A model generated the notes under the pieces. The model saw only the letters and a list, made by a program, of their open reading frames with translations. It was not told the origin of the DNA and did no database searches. A DNA stretch of 64,000 nucleotides from DAOTZR01 sp034432595 (GTDB lineage: Bacteria; Chloroflexota; Anaerolineae; B4-G1; SLSP01). Below are positions 34,387 to 42,988 of this stretch, piece after piece. The DNA is taken from the NCBI GenBank assembly GCA_034432595.1, contig DAOUBT010000022.1:15887-79886 (forward strand), read 5' to 3'. The first letter of the stretch is position 1, and each line of letters starts with the position of its first letter. The position numbers and the translations under genes are program-made.

Positions 34387-37300
34387 ATGACGATGAAGCC
34401 GGATATGACACCTTTGACGATTGGCCTTTTGCTCCATGACCCGACTTTGAACGCGACCTGGAGCGCCTGGCTGGAAGCCGAAGGGTACAGCGTGCGCTAT
34501 CCACCGCAAGCGATGGATGGATGCGACCTGTTCATCACCGATGCCGAAAGCCGCGGCACCCTCCTCCCCTGGGCAGAGCAAAAGCCCTGGCTGATTCTCC
34601 TGCCCGCAACGACCGATGCGACCCCCTGGCTTGTTGCCGGGGCCTGGGATGTGCTGCGCGCTCCCGTCGCCCGCAGTGACCTGCTGGCCCGGCTGCGCCT
34701 CTACCAACGTCTGCGACAAGAAGAGCAACAAAGCATCGCCCTGCTGGACACGGTGAGTCAGAGCGCGCGACTTCTCATCCAGACCCCCGACCTGGACCTG
34801 GCTTTACCCTCTACGCTGGAGGCTTTCGGCCAGCAGCTCAAGGCGCGTCGGGTATATCTGTACGAGCATAACTTCAACGAACGTGGCAAAAGCATCATCG
34901 AGAAGCGCGGGGAATGGTTGGCGCCGGGCATGGAGGCGCTTCCTTCGTTACCGGATCGCGTTTATCTTGCCGGCATTCGGCTGGCCCATTGGGAAGATGA
35001 GCTGCGAGGAGGGGGCATCATTACCGGCCCGCTCAACAGCTTCACGGATCACGAACAGAGGTTGCTGCGCCGCTACGCCCTGCGCCACATCACCATCCTG
35101 CCGATTCATATCATGGGGGAATGGTGGGGGCTGCTGGGCATAGATCGTGAAGCCGCGCCCCACCCAACGGAGCAGGTGACGCTGCGCCTGCTGCGTTCCG
35201 CCACCAACATCCTTGGCACAGCGATCCAGTTCCATTTGATGCGCGCGCAATTAACGCGCGAGAGTCAGACCTTAACGCTCCTGCAAACCTTTACCCGCAT
35301 CGTGCAGGGATGGACGGAAGCACAAAACCTGAGCGATCTTGGAACCCTGGCCTTGCGTGAAGTGTGCCACGTTATACAGGCACCGCGTGGGGTCATCTGG
35401 TTGAACGCTCCGCAGAGCGACCATCTGGACCTGATGGCCGCTTACGGCTATCCCCCTGAGCAACAAGCTATTCCCGGCGTTGTCACGCTGCGCCGGGATG
35501 AGGGCCTCGCGGGCTGGGTATTCACCACCCGCCAGAGCGCTTGTGTGGCGGATGTGCGCCAAGACCCGCACTGGGTCCATAAAGGCCGCATAGATGAAGA
35601 TGTCATCGCTGCGATCAGCGTCCCGCTCGTCAATCGTGATGAGGCCATCGGCGTGATGACGTTCACCCATCCACAAGCGGGCTTTTTTACCCTTCGCCAC
35701 GTTGCCCTGGCCGAATCCATTGCTACCATCATCGCCGCGGTTGTCGCCAACGCGCGCCTCTACGCGGAAAGCCAACGCCGCACCCGCGAAGCGCATCTCC
35801 TGCGCGATATGACCATTCAGCTCACCCGGAATCTGGACACCACGACGGTCATTGAGAGCATTCTGACCCTGCTACAGGAAGCTGTCCCTTATGACGATGC
35901 TGTTATTCAAAGCTACGACGCGGAACGTGAAACTCTCATCCTTCTGGGCGCACGCGGCTCCACCTTCGATCAAATCAGGTTACCCGCTCAAGTGCCCTTA
36001 CGTCCGGAAAGCGATAGTCCGCACGCCAGAATTCTCAAGGGCCATACACCCGTATTGATTACGGATGCCCAACAGAGTTATACCGAAATGCGCCACGCCT
36101 ATTTCGGTGCCATTCCCGGACGCTCCCTGTTGGGGGTTCCTTTGAACACTGAGCGCGGGGTCAAGGGGATGTTACTGCTGTCCAAAGCCGAGGCGGATTA
36201 CTACACACCTCACCACCTGCGCCTGCTCAACGCCTTTGCCGCCGCGGCGGCCATCGCCCTGGAAAATAGCGAACTTTTCGCCCTGGAGCAGGCGCAACGG
36301 CACTTAGCCGAAGCCCTCATGCACGCGGCTCACCTTGTCAATCAGAGCCTGGACTGGGAAACCGTCGTGGAGCGCATCCTGGAGCAGGCAGGCAACGTGG
36401 TGCCGGGGGATAGCTTCAACGTGATGATACTGGAAGGCGACCACGTGCACATGGTCTATCGCCTCGCCGATCAGGAGAATGGTAGCCGCATGCCGCAGGA
36501 CATTCCCCTTTCGTCCTTGCCTTTGTTGCAGCATGTGTTGGAAACGGGCGCGCCCCTCATCCTGGACGATACGGCGCAGGATGCGCGCTGGGTTCCGCTC
36601 GAAAGTGCGCGCGATGTGCGCTCCTATCTCTGCGTCCCCATCCGCTATGGCGCAAAAATCATGGGCTTCCTGAACGTCAACGGACGTGCCCGCGCGCAAT
36701 TCACGCCGCGCATGGTGGACCATCTGCAAGCTTTTGCGGATCAGGTAGCTACGGCGTTGGAGCACGCGCGCCTGTACGAGCAACTTCGCGCTTATGCGGA
36801 GGAATTGGAACAGCGCGTCGCCGAGCGCACCCAACACCTCCGCGCGCAGACAGCGCGTTTAGAAGCTGTGCTCAGCAGCATCAACGAGGGCCTGATGGTG
36901 TTGCGCTCCGATGGCACCCCGCTCCTCACCAATCCCGTGGCCCGGCAGTGGCTTGAGGAAGCCTTACCAGAAGAGGACCTCCAAAAGCTCATGGTAACCC
37001 TGCAAGACCTGGCCGCCCGCTCTGCGGAACGTCCTACCGCCACCCTGGAACTGAACGGCCTGGATTTACACCTGCGGGCAGCGCCCGTAACCTGGAGCGA
37101 GACCGGCTCTCCCGATAGCGTCGTCACCCTCACCGACGTGACGCTCATCCGTGACCTGGAACGCATGAAGTCGCGCTTCATCACCAGCATTTCCCACGAG
37201 ATGCGCACGCCCCTGACAACCATTCGCCTTTACATCCGACTGTTAGAGCACACCACTCCCGAAAGAGGCGCCGAGTACGTGCAGGCTATCAAAGCCGAAA

Positions 37301-37872
37301 GCGAGCGCCTGATCACCATGTTTGAAGCTATCTTACAACTTTCACGCCTCGAAGCCGGACAAGTGGGTCTCCTTTTTCAACCTTTCAATCTGGCCGAGCT
37401 GGTTGAACAAGTCGTGGAATCCTTCCTGGGACGCGCGCAGCAAGAAGCTATTACCCTCAATTTCATCCAACCCGAAGCGCCTCTCATCATCCATGCCGAC
37501 CGTAGTCAACTGACCCTGGCCATTCAGCACCTGATTAACAATGCCATCCTGTACAACTCCAAAGGCGGCGAGGTGAACGTAACGCTGATGCGCGACACGA
37601 GCCATCATCCCCCTCGCGCCTGCCTGCGCGTGTGCGATACCGGCATCGGCATCCCGGAAAAAGAGCTACCGCACATTTTCGAGCGTTTCTACCGTGGCGA
37701 ACAGCCGGTAGCCATGCAGATTTCCGGCACCGGCCTGGGGCTGCCCATCGTGCAGGCGATTGTGAAACTGCACCGGGGCGAAATCAGCGTGGAAAGCAAG
37801 CCTGGAGAGGGCAGCTGCTTCACCATATGGCTGCCGCTTCCCAAGGATGAGGAGAAACAAACGCATTTCTAA
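34387..37872 (+). CDS. Soluble multi-GAF sensor histidine kinase
   Basis: The 1,161-residue protein has no membrane helices. Residues 1-115 look like a receiver fold that has lost its motifs (CDLFITDA, VLRAPVARSDLLARL). Four GAF-like regions follow (about 130-280, 300-455, 470-640, 650-790), then a coiled coil, a PAS-like region (about 825-910), and HisKA with His937 in SISHEMRTPLT. The ATPase domain has HLINNAILYNSKGGEV, CDTGIGIP and GTGLGLPIV. It presumably senses cytoplasmic ligands or redox state. No partner response regulator is adjacent. Starts at codons 1, 3 and 6 are all possible. Confidence 0.88.
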   Translation: MTMKPDMTPLTIGLLLHDPTLNATWSAWLEAEGYSVRYPPQAMDGCDLFITDAESRGTLLPWAEQKPWLILLPATTDATPWLVAGAWDVLRAPVARSDLLARLRLYQRLRQEEQQSIALLDTVSQSARLLIQTPDLDLALPSTLEAFGQQLKARRVYLYEHNFNERGKSIIEKRGEWLAPGMEALPSLPDRVYLAGIRLAHWEDELRGGGIITGPLNSFTDHEQRLLRRYALRHITILPIHIMGEWWGLLGIDREAAPHPTEQVTLRLLRSATNILGTAIQFHLMRAQLTRESQTLTLLQTFTRIVQGWTEAQNLSDLGTLALREVCHVIQAPRGVIWLNAPQSDHLDLMAAYGYPPEQQAIPGVVTLRRDEGLAGWVFTTRQSACVADVRQDPHWVHKGRIDEDVIAAISVPLVNRDEAIGVMTFTHPQAGFFTLRHVALAESIATIIAAVVANARLYAESQRRTREAHLLRDMTIQLTRNLDTTTVIESILTLLQEAVPYDDAVIQSYDAERETLILLGARGSTFDQIRLPAQVPLRPESDSPHARILKGHTPVLITDAQQSYTEMRHAYFGAIPGRSLLGVPLNTERGVKGMLLLSKAEADYYTPHHLRLLNAFAAAAAIALENSELFALEQAQRHLAEALMHAAHLVNQSLDWETVVERILEQAGNVVPGDSFNVMILEGDHVHMVYRLADQENGSRMPQDIPLSSLPLLQHVLETGAPLILDDTAQDARWVPLESARDVRSYLCVPIRYGAKIMGFLNVNGRARAQFTPRMVDHLQAFADQVATALEHARLYEQLRAYAEELEQRVAERTQHLRAQTARLEAVLSSINEGLMVLRSDGTPLLTNPVARQWLEEALPEEDLQKLMVTLQDLAARSAERPTATLELNGLDLHLRAAPVTWSETGSPDSVVTLTDVTLIRDLERMKSRFITSISHEMRTPLTTIRLYIRLLEHTTPERGAEYVQAIKAESERLITMFEAILQLSRLEAGQVGLLFQPFNLAELVEQVVESFLGRAQQEAITLNFIQPEAPLIIHADRSQLTLAIQHLINNAILYNSKGGEVNVTLMRDTSHHPPRACLRVCDTGIGIPEKELPHIFERFYRGEQPVAMQISGTGLGLPIVQAIVKLHRGEISVESKPGEGSCFTIWLPLPKDEEKQTHF

Positions 37873-37893
37873 CGTCAGTGCCGGGGGCCAGAC

Positions 37894-37920
37894 TTGACTC
37901 TACACCCGCCTGACTACAAT
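37894..37920 (+). promoter_or_regulatory. Phosphofructokinase promoter
   Basis: TTGACT (37894) and TACAAT (37915-37920) are 15-16 bases apart, slightly short but plausible. The transcript would have a leader of about 170 nt with several complementary segments, discussed as a finding. Confidence 0.5.
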
Positions 37921-38097
37921 AAAGAGTCGTCGCAGCGGATACGGAACAAGTACCGGGCAGATCGAGACCCCGCATCCATGCTTTTGGGTGGTCAGGCCTA
38001 TCTCTGGTCAAAGCGGGGAAACGGACACAAGCGACACGATACGGCCCGGATACATCAGGAAAATCACTCACTTTGCAAGGTAAGAGGAGGCAAACCT

Positions 38098-39069
38098 ATG
38101 AAACGCATTGCAGTTTTGACCAGTGGTGGAGACGGCCCTGGCCTGAACCCCTGCATTCGTGCGGTCGTGCGGCAGGGTCTGCATCGCGGATGTGAGGTGT
38201 TCGGCGTCAAATGGGGTTACGCAGGTCTTATCCGTGATGAAATCATTCCCCTCACCGCGCGCGACGTGGGCGGGATCATTGGCAAGGGCGGCACGATCCT
38301 CGGCACGGCGCGCTGCCCGGAATTTGCGGATATCAAAGTGCGGCGCACGGCCCTGCGCACCATGAACCAACACGGCATTGAGGGCCTTGTCGTTATTGGC
38401 GGTAACGGCTCGCTCACGGGCGCGCTGCGCCTGCACGAGATGGGCTTCCCCGTCATCGGCGTCCCCGGCTCGATTGACAACGATATTGACGGCACGGATA
38501 TGGCAGTCGGCGTGGATACCGCGCTGAACACCATTCTGGATGCCATTGACAAAATCAAGGACACGGCCAGCTCGCATCAGCGCGCTTTCCTCATCGAGGC
38601 GATGGGGCGCAACTGCGGCTATCTTACTCTGGCCGCAGGTCTCGCCGGCGGCGCGGAACTGATCCTGATTCCGGAGCGGGAAGGGCCATCCCTGGAGAAA
38701 ATCGCCGAGGTCATCGTGGATGCTTATGTGCGCGGCAAAGGGCACTGCATTATCATGATTGCCGAAGGCTGGAAGCCGGGCACGCAGGCCGTGGCGCAGT
38801 ACCTGCAGGAACGCCGCGAGGAGTTGGGCTTCGATGTGCGCGTTACGGTGCTCGGCCACGTGCAGCGCGGCGGGCGGCCCTCGGTGTTCGACCGCGTGTT
38901 AGCCACGCGCATGGGCGCGGCGGCGGCCAATGCTTTAATTGATGGCGAACGCGGCAAGATGGTGGCGCTGCAGGGCAACAAGCTCAATCTCATCCCGCTC
39001 GAAGAAGCCGTGGCGCGCCTCAAGCCGCTCAGCCCGCAGCTCATCGAACTGGCCGACGCGATGGATTAG
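38098..39069 (+). CDS. pfkA: 6-phosphofructokinase
   Basis: The 323-residue product matches bacterial PfkA in length. It phosphorylates fructose 6-phosphate, the committing step of glycolysis. Present are SGGDGPGLN (nucleotide loop), GGNGSLTGA, and the catalytic PGSIDNDIDGTD. Gly104 in the GGNGS loop and PGS before IDNDI favour ATP rather than pyrophosphate as donor. Position 103, normally a metal-binding Asp (GGDGS), is Asn here, a variant known among mixed-substrate PFKs. The ATG at 38098 follows AGAGGAGG. It works with pyruvate kinase at 50.8 kb in the same pathway. Confidence 0.93.
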   Translation: MKRIAVLTSGGDGPGLNPCIRAVVRQGLHRGCEVFGVKWGYAGLIRDEIIPLTARDVGGIIGKGGTILGTARCPEFADIKVRRTALRTMNQHGIEGLVVIGGNGSLTGALRLHEMGFPVIGVPGSIDNDIDGTDMAVGVDTALNTILDAIDKIKDTASSHQRAFLIEAMGRNCGYLTLAAGLAGGAELILIPEREGPSLEKIAEVIVDAYVRGKGHCIIMIAEGWKPGTQAVAQYLQERREELGFDVRVTVLGHVQRGGRPSVFDRVLATRMGAAAANALIDGERGKMVALQGNKLNLIPLEEAVARLKPLSPQLIELADAMD

Positions 39070-39125
39070 CCCCGTTGCCGACCAGATACCGCGTCGGCTC
39101 CCAAAGCTTTGCACACACAAAACCA

Positions 39126-39153
39126 CAGGCGCCCCTCGTGCGGGGGGCGCCTG
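39126..39153. terminator. Terminator-like hairpin between convergent genes
   Basis: Arms CAGGCGCCCC and GGGGCGCCTG (10 bp) lie between the phosphofructokinase gene and the convergent peptidase gene. A weak T-rich tail follows on the plus strand. It may serve both genes. Confidence 0.6.
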
Positions 39154-39175
39154 AACGTTTCCACGCCTACCCGGA

Positions 39176-40414
39176 TCAGCCCCGTACCGGCACCACCAGC
39201 TCGTAAGGGAACTCCGTCAGGCACGTGATGTGACCGGCGGCATCAATGGCCATCACATCCTCTAAGCGCACGCCCATCCCCTGTTCGGGATAATACAACC
39301 CCGGCTCCACGGTAAAGACGTGCCCCGCCTCAAGGCGCTGCGTGGCCGTGGGCAGGTCGCGGAAGAAAGGTACCTCGTGCACGTCCAGCCCTAATCCATG
39401 CCCAATGCTGTGGATGTAGCCGCTGAGCGTGGCCGGGTCTTCACGCAGGGTTACGTAACCGCGCTGCTGGAAATAATCACACGTCATCTGCTGATAGGTG
39501 CGCGTAGCTTCGCCAACACGAAAAGCGGCCTTGAGATGTTGCAAACAGCCGTACACGTCGGCGTAGAGTTTTTCCAGCGCCTCCGGCGCGTAGCCCAACG
39601 CGAAGGTGCGCGTGAAATCGAAGAAATAGCCGCCGCCGCTTTCCTGCGGGAAAATATCAAAGACGATGCTCTCCCCAAGGCGCATGGGCGCGTCTAACGT
39701 GCCCTTGCTGTGCGGGATGCCAGCGTCGCGCCCGGTGGCAAAAATGAAGCCTTCCGGATCCTGCAAACCATGCGCGGCAATGCGGGAGCGGATGAAGGCG
39801 TGCACATTCCCCACGCGCAACACCTCACCATCGGCGCGTCGCAAGAGGCCCTGTGCGTCCGCGCGATGCCCGCTGAGGAAATCCACCGTATCCTGTACCA
39901 CAGCCTGCGTGCGCTGCCCCACGGCGCGGATGCGCGCCACCTCCTCCGCGCTCTTGGTAGCACGCGCGGCCAGAATCAGGCTATCGTCCAGCTCTCCGAC
40001 GACGTCCACATCCGACAAAGCCGATGCCAGCGCCTGCAAGCGCCGATACGCCGCCCCCTGATCCTGCAGCCCGTAAAAGGCCACCCGGCCCCGCACGCCC
40101 AGCTCGGCGAAGATGCGGCGATAGTAAGCCACCTCGGCAGCCAGCGCGTCCCCTTGCGCGGCCCGGAGCAGGCCCGCGTAATCGAAATCAGAGACGAGAC
40201 GCACAGCATAACCGGCCCGGGCCGCCTCCTCGCGTTCCATCGGGTTGGCAATGACCACCGGCGCCGCGCCGCGCTTGTGGATGTAGAGCGTGGCTTTACC
40301 CACCGGCACACCTTTCATCACGTAAAACATGGGGGGATTGGCGTGCGTCGTCCCCGCCACCACAATAGCATCGAGCTTCCGCTCGGTCATCAAACGTTCC
40401 AGGTCTTCTAACAT
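39176..40414 (-). CDS. M24 family metallopeptidase (Xaa-Pro aminopeptidase-like)
   Basis: The 412-residue product has an N-terminal creatinase-type domain (about 1-150) and a pita-bread catalytic domain. The five metal ligands are visible: Asp in VFDIFP, Asp in FDFTRTF, His in HSIGHGLGLDVHE, Glu in TVEPGLYYP, and Glu in VRLEDV. It should remove N-terminal residues before proline, or act on a related peptide, in the cytoplasm. An AAGGAGG element precedes the ATG. Family certain, precise substrate not. Confidence 0.9.
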   Translation of the reverse strand: MLEDLERLMTERKLDAIVVAGTTHANPPMFYVMKGVPVGKATLYIHKRGAAPVVIANPMEREEAARAGYAVRLVSDFDYAGLLRAAQGDALAAEVAYYRRIFAELGVRGRVAFYGLQDQGAAYRRLQALASALSDVDVVGELDDSLILAARATKSAEEVARIRAVGQRTQAVVQDTVDFLSGHRADAQGLLRRADGEVLRVGNVHAFIRSRIAAHGLQDPEGFIFATGRDAGIPHSKGTLDAPMRLGESIVFDIFPQESGGGYFFDFTRTFALGYAPEALEKLYADVYGCLQHLKAAFRVGEATRTYQQMTCDYFQQRGYVTLREDPATLSGYIHSIGHGLGLDVHEVPFFRDLPTATQRLEAGHVFTVEPGLYYPEQGMGVRLEDVMAIDAAGHITCLTEFPYELVVPVRG

Positions 40415-40589
40415 CGTGCCTCCTTGAAGTCAACCGCCCAGGGCATGGGGAAATAGCCACCCGGCTTGTGGTTGCGAAACGCGAGAAAAGTCATGATCCG
40501 TCAAGAAGCGTTCACAGCGCAAAAGGCGCTGTGGCCATGCTGCCCCCGGCAGCAAAAAACAGCCCGTCCAGAAAACTCCAGCGACCAAC

Positions 40590-40626
40590 AAAAAGACTCG
40601 CCCGCGCCTCACGGCGTTGGCGAGTC
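40590..40626 (-). terminator. Rho-independent terminator of the small gene
   Basis: On the minus strand GACTCGCC pairs with GGCGAGTC around an inner CGCC/GGCG stem and is followed by TTTTTG. It lies seven bases beyond the stop of the 33-codon gene. Confidence 0.8.
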
Positions 40627-40632
40627 CTCATG

Positions 40633-40734
40633 CTAAAGCCATCCCTGCAATCCCACGTAGGCCAGAACGGCCAGCAACGCAACGGTCAGCATCAAACGCC
40701 AGCCCAAATCCATAATCCAGGGCTTCATCTGCAT
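40633..40734 (-). CDS. 33-residue single-pass membrane protein
   Basis: This gene is too short for usual gene finders but forms a complete unit: promoter, AAGGAGG ribosome-binding site 11 bases upstream, ATG at 40734, 33 codons, TAG stop and a terminator. The peptide begins MQMKPWIMDLGW and continues with a hydrophobic segment (LMLTVALLAVLAYVGL), predicting one membrane helix. I recognise no family. Small one-helix proteins often modulate a larger membrane complex, but no partner is evident. The rest of the gap (40415-40906) contains a palindrome at 40513-40533 and no other gene. Confidence 0.7.
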   Translation of the reverse strand: MQMKPWIMDLGWRLMLTVALLAVLAYVGLQGWL

Positions 40735-40772
40735 TTCGCTTTCGGCCTCCTTAAGAGTTTGTTGCCCGGTCA

Positions 40773-40800
40773 ATTATACCCCAATCAAACGAAATGCCAA
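40773..40800 (-). promoter_or_regulatory. Promoter of the 33-residue membrane protein gene
   Basis: TTGGCA (40800-40795), a 16-base spacer and a perfect TATAAT (40778-40773) lie about 40 bases upstream of the small ORF on the minus strand. Confidence 0.75.
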
Positions 40801-40906
40801 CCCAGGCGAATCGTCCCCCTTAACTTGCCGGGCGCAGGATGCGCACCACCGATCGCAATCCGCGAGGCCGTCCCCCCGGCCATCGGTCAGAAGCGACCGT
40901 GCCGCC

Positions 40907-42730
40907 TCACGCCTCCATGAGGGCCATCTGCCGGCGATAGAGCGCCGCGTATAGGCCATCCTGCGCGAGCAGCTCCGCATGGCGTCCCTGCTCCACGATG
41001 CGGCCTCCCTCCAACACATAGATGCGGTCCGCGTGCTGCACCGTGCTTAAGCGGTGAGCAATGATGAGCGTCGTGCGCCCCTGCAAGAGCCTCACCAGGG
41101 CATCCTGAATCAAGGCCTCGGTGAGCGTATCCACGCTGGCCGTCGCTTCGTCCAGAATCAAGATGCGCGGATTGGCAAGCAGCGCCCGCGCGATGCAAAT
41201 CAATTGCCGCTGTCCTACCGAAAAATTCGCGCCCCCCTCCTGCACCAGGGTGGCGTAGCCCTGCGGCAGGGCGGCGATGAAATCGTGCGCGTGCGTGAGA
41301 CGCGCCGCCTGTTCGACTTCCTCATCCGTTGCCTCAGGCCGGCCAAAGCGGATGTTATCCGCCACCGTGCCGGGGAACAGGAACGGCTCCTGCGCCACCA
41401 ACCCCATCTGCCGATGCAAAGAGCGCTGCGTCACCCGCCGCACATCCACGCCGTCTATCAACACAGCGCCAGACGTGACCTCGTAAAAGCGCGCGATCAG
41501 ATTGGCAATGGACGTTTTCCCCGCGCCGGTCGGCCCCACCAGCGCCACCACCTCGCCCGGAGCGATGCGCAAGGAGATGCCGTGCAAAATCTCCTCATCC
41601 CCCCGGTAAGCGAAATGCACATCTTTCAGCTCGATAGCGCCCAGCACCGGCGGAAGCTCCTGCGCATCGGGGGCATCCTGTACCTGCGGCACGGTATCGA
41701 GCAGCTCCAACACCCGTTCCCCGCCCGCCATGGCGGATTGGAGCGTGGTGTAAAGCTGACTCAAATCCTGAATGGGCTGGAAAAAGCGGCTGACGTAAGA
41801 AAGAAAAGCCACCACCACGCCCAGGGTCACCGCGCCCTCCGTCACCCACTGCCCGCCAAACCAGAGCACAATCGCTGTCGCGACCATGCTCAACACGTCA
41901 ACCGTGGGAAGAAAGACCATCGAAAGCGTCATGGCCTGAATGTTCGCGTCACGGTTGGCCCGGTTAAGGCTCTCGAAACGCTCGAAAGAACTCATCTCCT
42001 GAGCGAACGCCTGAATCACGCGCATCCCGGCCAGGGATTCTGCCAGATCGCCGATGATCGCCGCCACACGCGCGCGCGTCTCGCGGTAAGCCTGCTGCGC
42101 GTAGCGCGTGAACACGCTTGTCGCCAGCACCATCAAAGGAAACACCGTAAACGTGAGCAAAGCCAGGCGCGGACTGATGAGCAGCATGGTGATGATGATA
42201 CCCGTCAGTATCGTCACATCGCCCAGTACCGTTACCAGGCCCTCGGTGAGCAGCTCGTGAATGACCGACACATCACTGATGACGCGGGAAATCGTCACCC
42301 CCACCAGATGCCGGTCGTGATAAGGAAGCCCAAGAGCCTGTAAATGTTCAACCATGCGCTGCCGCACATCCCGCAACACGCTCAGCCCCACCCAGGAAAG
42401 GAGATAATCCTGTCCGATGGTGGTGAAAAGCACCCCGAAAAGCAGGGCCGCCATCCAAAGCGATGTGCGCAACAAGCCCGACCAGTCCCCACCCGCGATG
42501 TGAACATCAATGGCGCGGCGCACCAGCAAAGGTGCGAGCAGGGTAAAGCCGGAATTCAGCAGCATCAAAGCCAGCGCGCCCAGCATGGGTACGCGATAGG
42601 GACGCACAAAAGCCAACAGGCGCACGAGAATGCGCCAATCGAAGCGCTCGGCTTTCTCACCCGCGCCAAAATCCTCCAGGGCGCCACGCGGCCCCATCAT
42701 GCCCCGTGTAGATGACAAATTCAAAGCCAT
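40907..42730 (-). CDS. ABC exporter half-transporter, subunit with altered signature motif
   Basis: The 607-residue protein has a six-helix type IV exporter domain (about 40-330) and a nucleotide-binding domain with Walker A GPTGAGKT, Walker B ILILDEATASVD (catalytic Glu present) and H-loop IIAHRLST. The signature reads FSVGQRQ instead of LSGGQ. The next exporter gene on this strand has the complementary defect, so the pair probably forms a heterodimer of the BmrCD/TM287-288 type with one degenerate ATP site. Substrate may be lipids, drugs or peptides. GGAGACGG precedes the ATG. Confidence 0.9.
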   Translation of the reverse strand: MALNLSSTRGMMGPRGALEDFGAGEKAERFDWRILVRLLAFVRPYRVPMLGALALMLLNSGFTLLAPLLVRRAIDVHIAGGDWSGLLRTSLWMAALLFGVLFTTIGQDYLLSWVGLSVLRDVRQRMVEHLQALGLPYHDRHLVGVTISRVISDVSVIHELLTEGLVTVLGDVTILTGIIITMLLISPRLALLTFTVFPLMVLATSVFTRYAQQAYRETRARVAAIIGDLAESLAGMRVIQAFAQEMSSFERFESLNRANRDANIQAMTLSMVFLPTVDVLSMVATAIVLWFGGQWVTEGAVTLGVVVAFLSYVSRFFQPIQDLSQLYTTLQSAMAGGERVLELLDTVPQVQDAPDAQELPPVLGAIELKDVHFAYRGDEEILHGISLRIAPGEVVALVGPTGAGKTSIANLIARFYEVTSGAVLIDGVDVRRVTQRSLHRQMGLVAQEPFLFPGTVADNIRFGRPEATDEEVEQAARLTHAHDFIAALPQGYATLVQEGGANFSVGQRQLICIARALLANPRILILDEATASVDTLTEALIQDALVRLLQGRTTLIIAHRLSTVQHADRIYVLEGGRIVEQGRHAELLAQDGLYAALYRRQMALMEA

Positions 42731-42930
42731 GACCCGTCTCCTGCATGAATGACGGTGGGCGGACGACCACCCGGATCACCCCTACGCCGCCCCCTCATCA
42801 TTTTGTAAAATCTCTATTGATCGGCTCCAGGCTGGCGGTTGAACCTATGCCTGAAGCCGGGCGGGCAACAACAAGCCATCGCCCATCAGGCTATAGCTCG
42901 CTCTGACGTGAACCCCCAGACCGAAGAAAC

Positions 42931-42970
42931 AAAGCCCTTCGAGCTATCCGTAGCTCCCAGCGGGGCTTTT
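42931..42970. terminator. Bidirectional terminator-like hairpin
   Basis: AAAGCCC and GGGCTTT arms with an inner GAGCT/AGCTC stem are followed by a T-run on the plus strand and a T-rich tail on the minus strand. It lies between the two exporter genes, both on the minus strand. It would end transcription of the upstream one, at least in part. Confidence 0.55.
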
Positions 42971-42988
42971 TACCCTCTCAGCCCGGCT

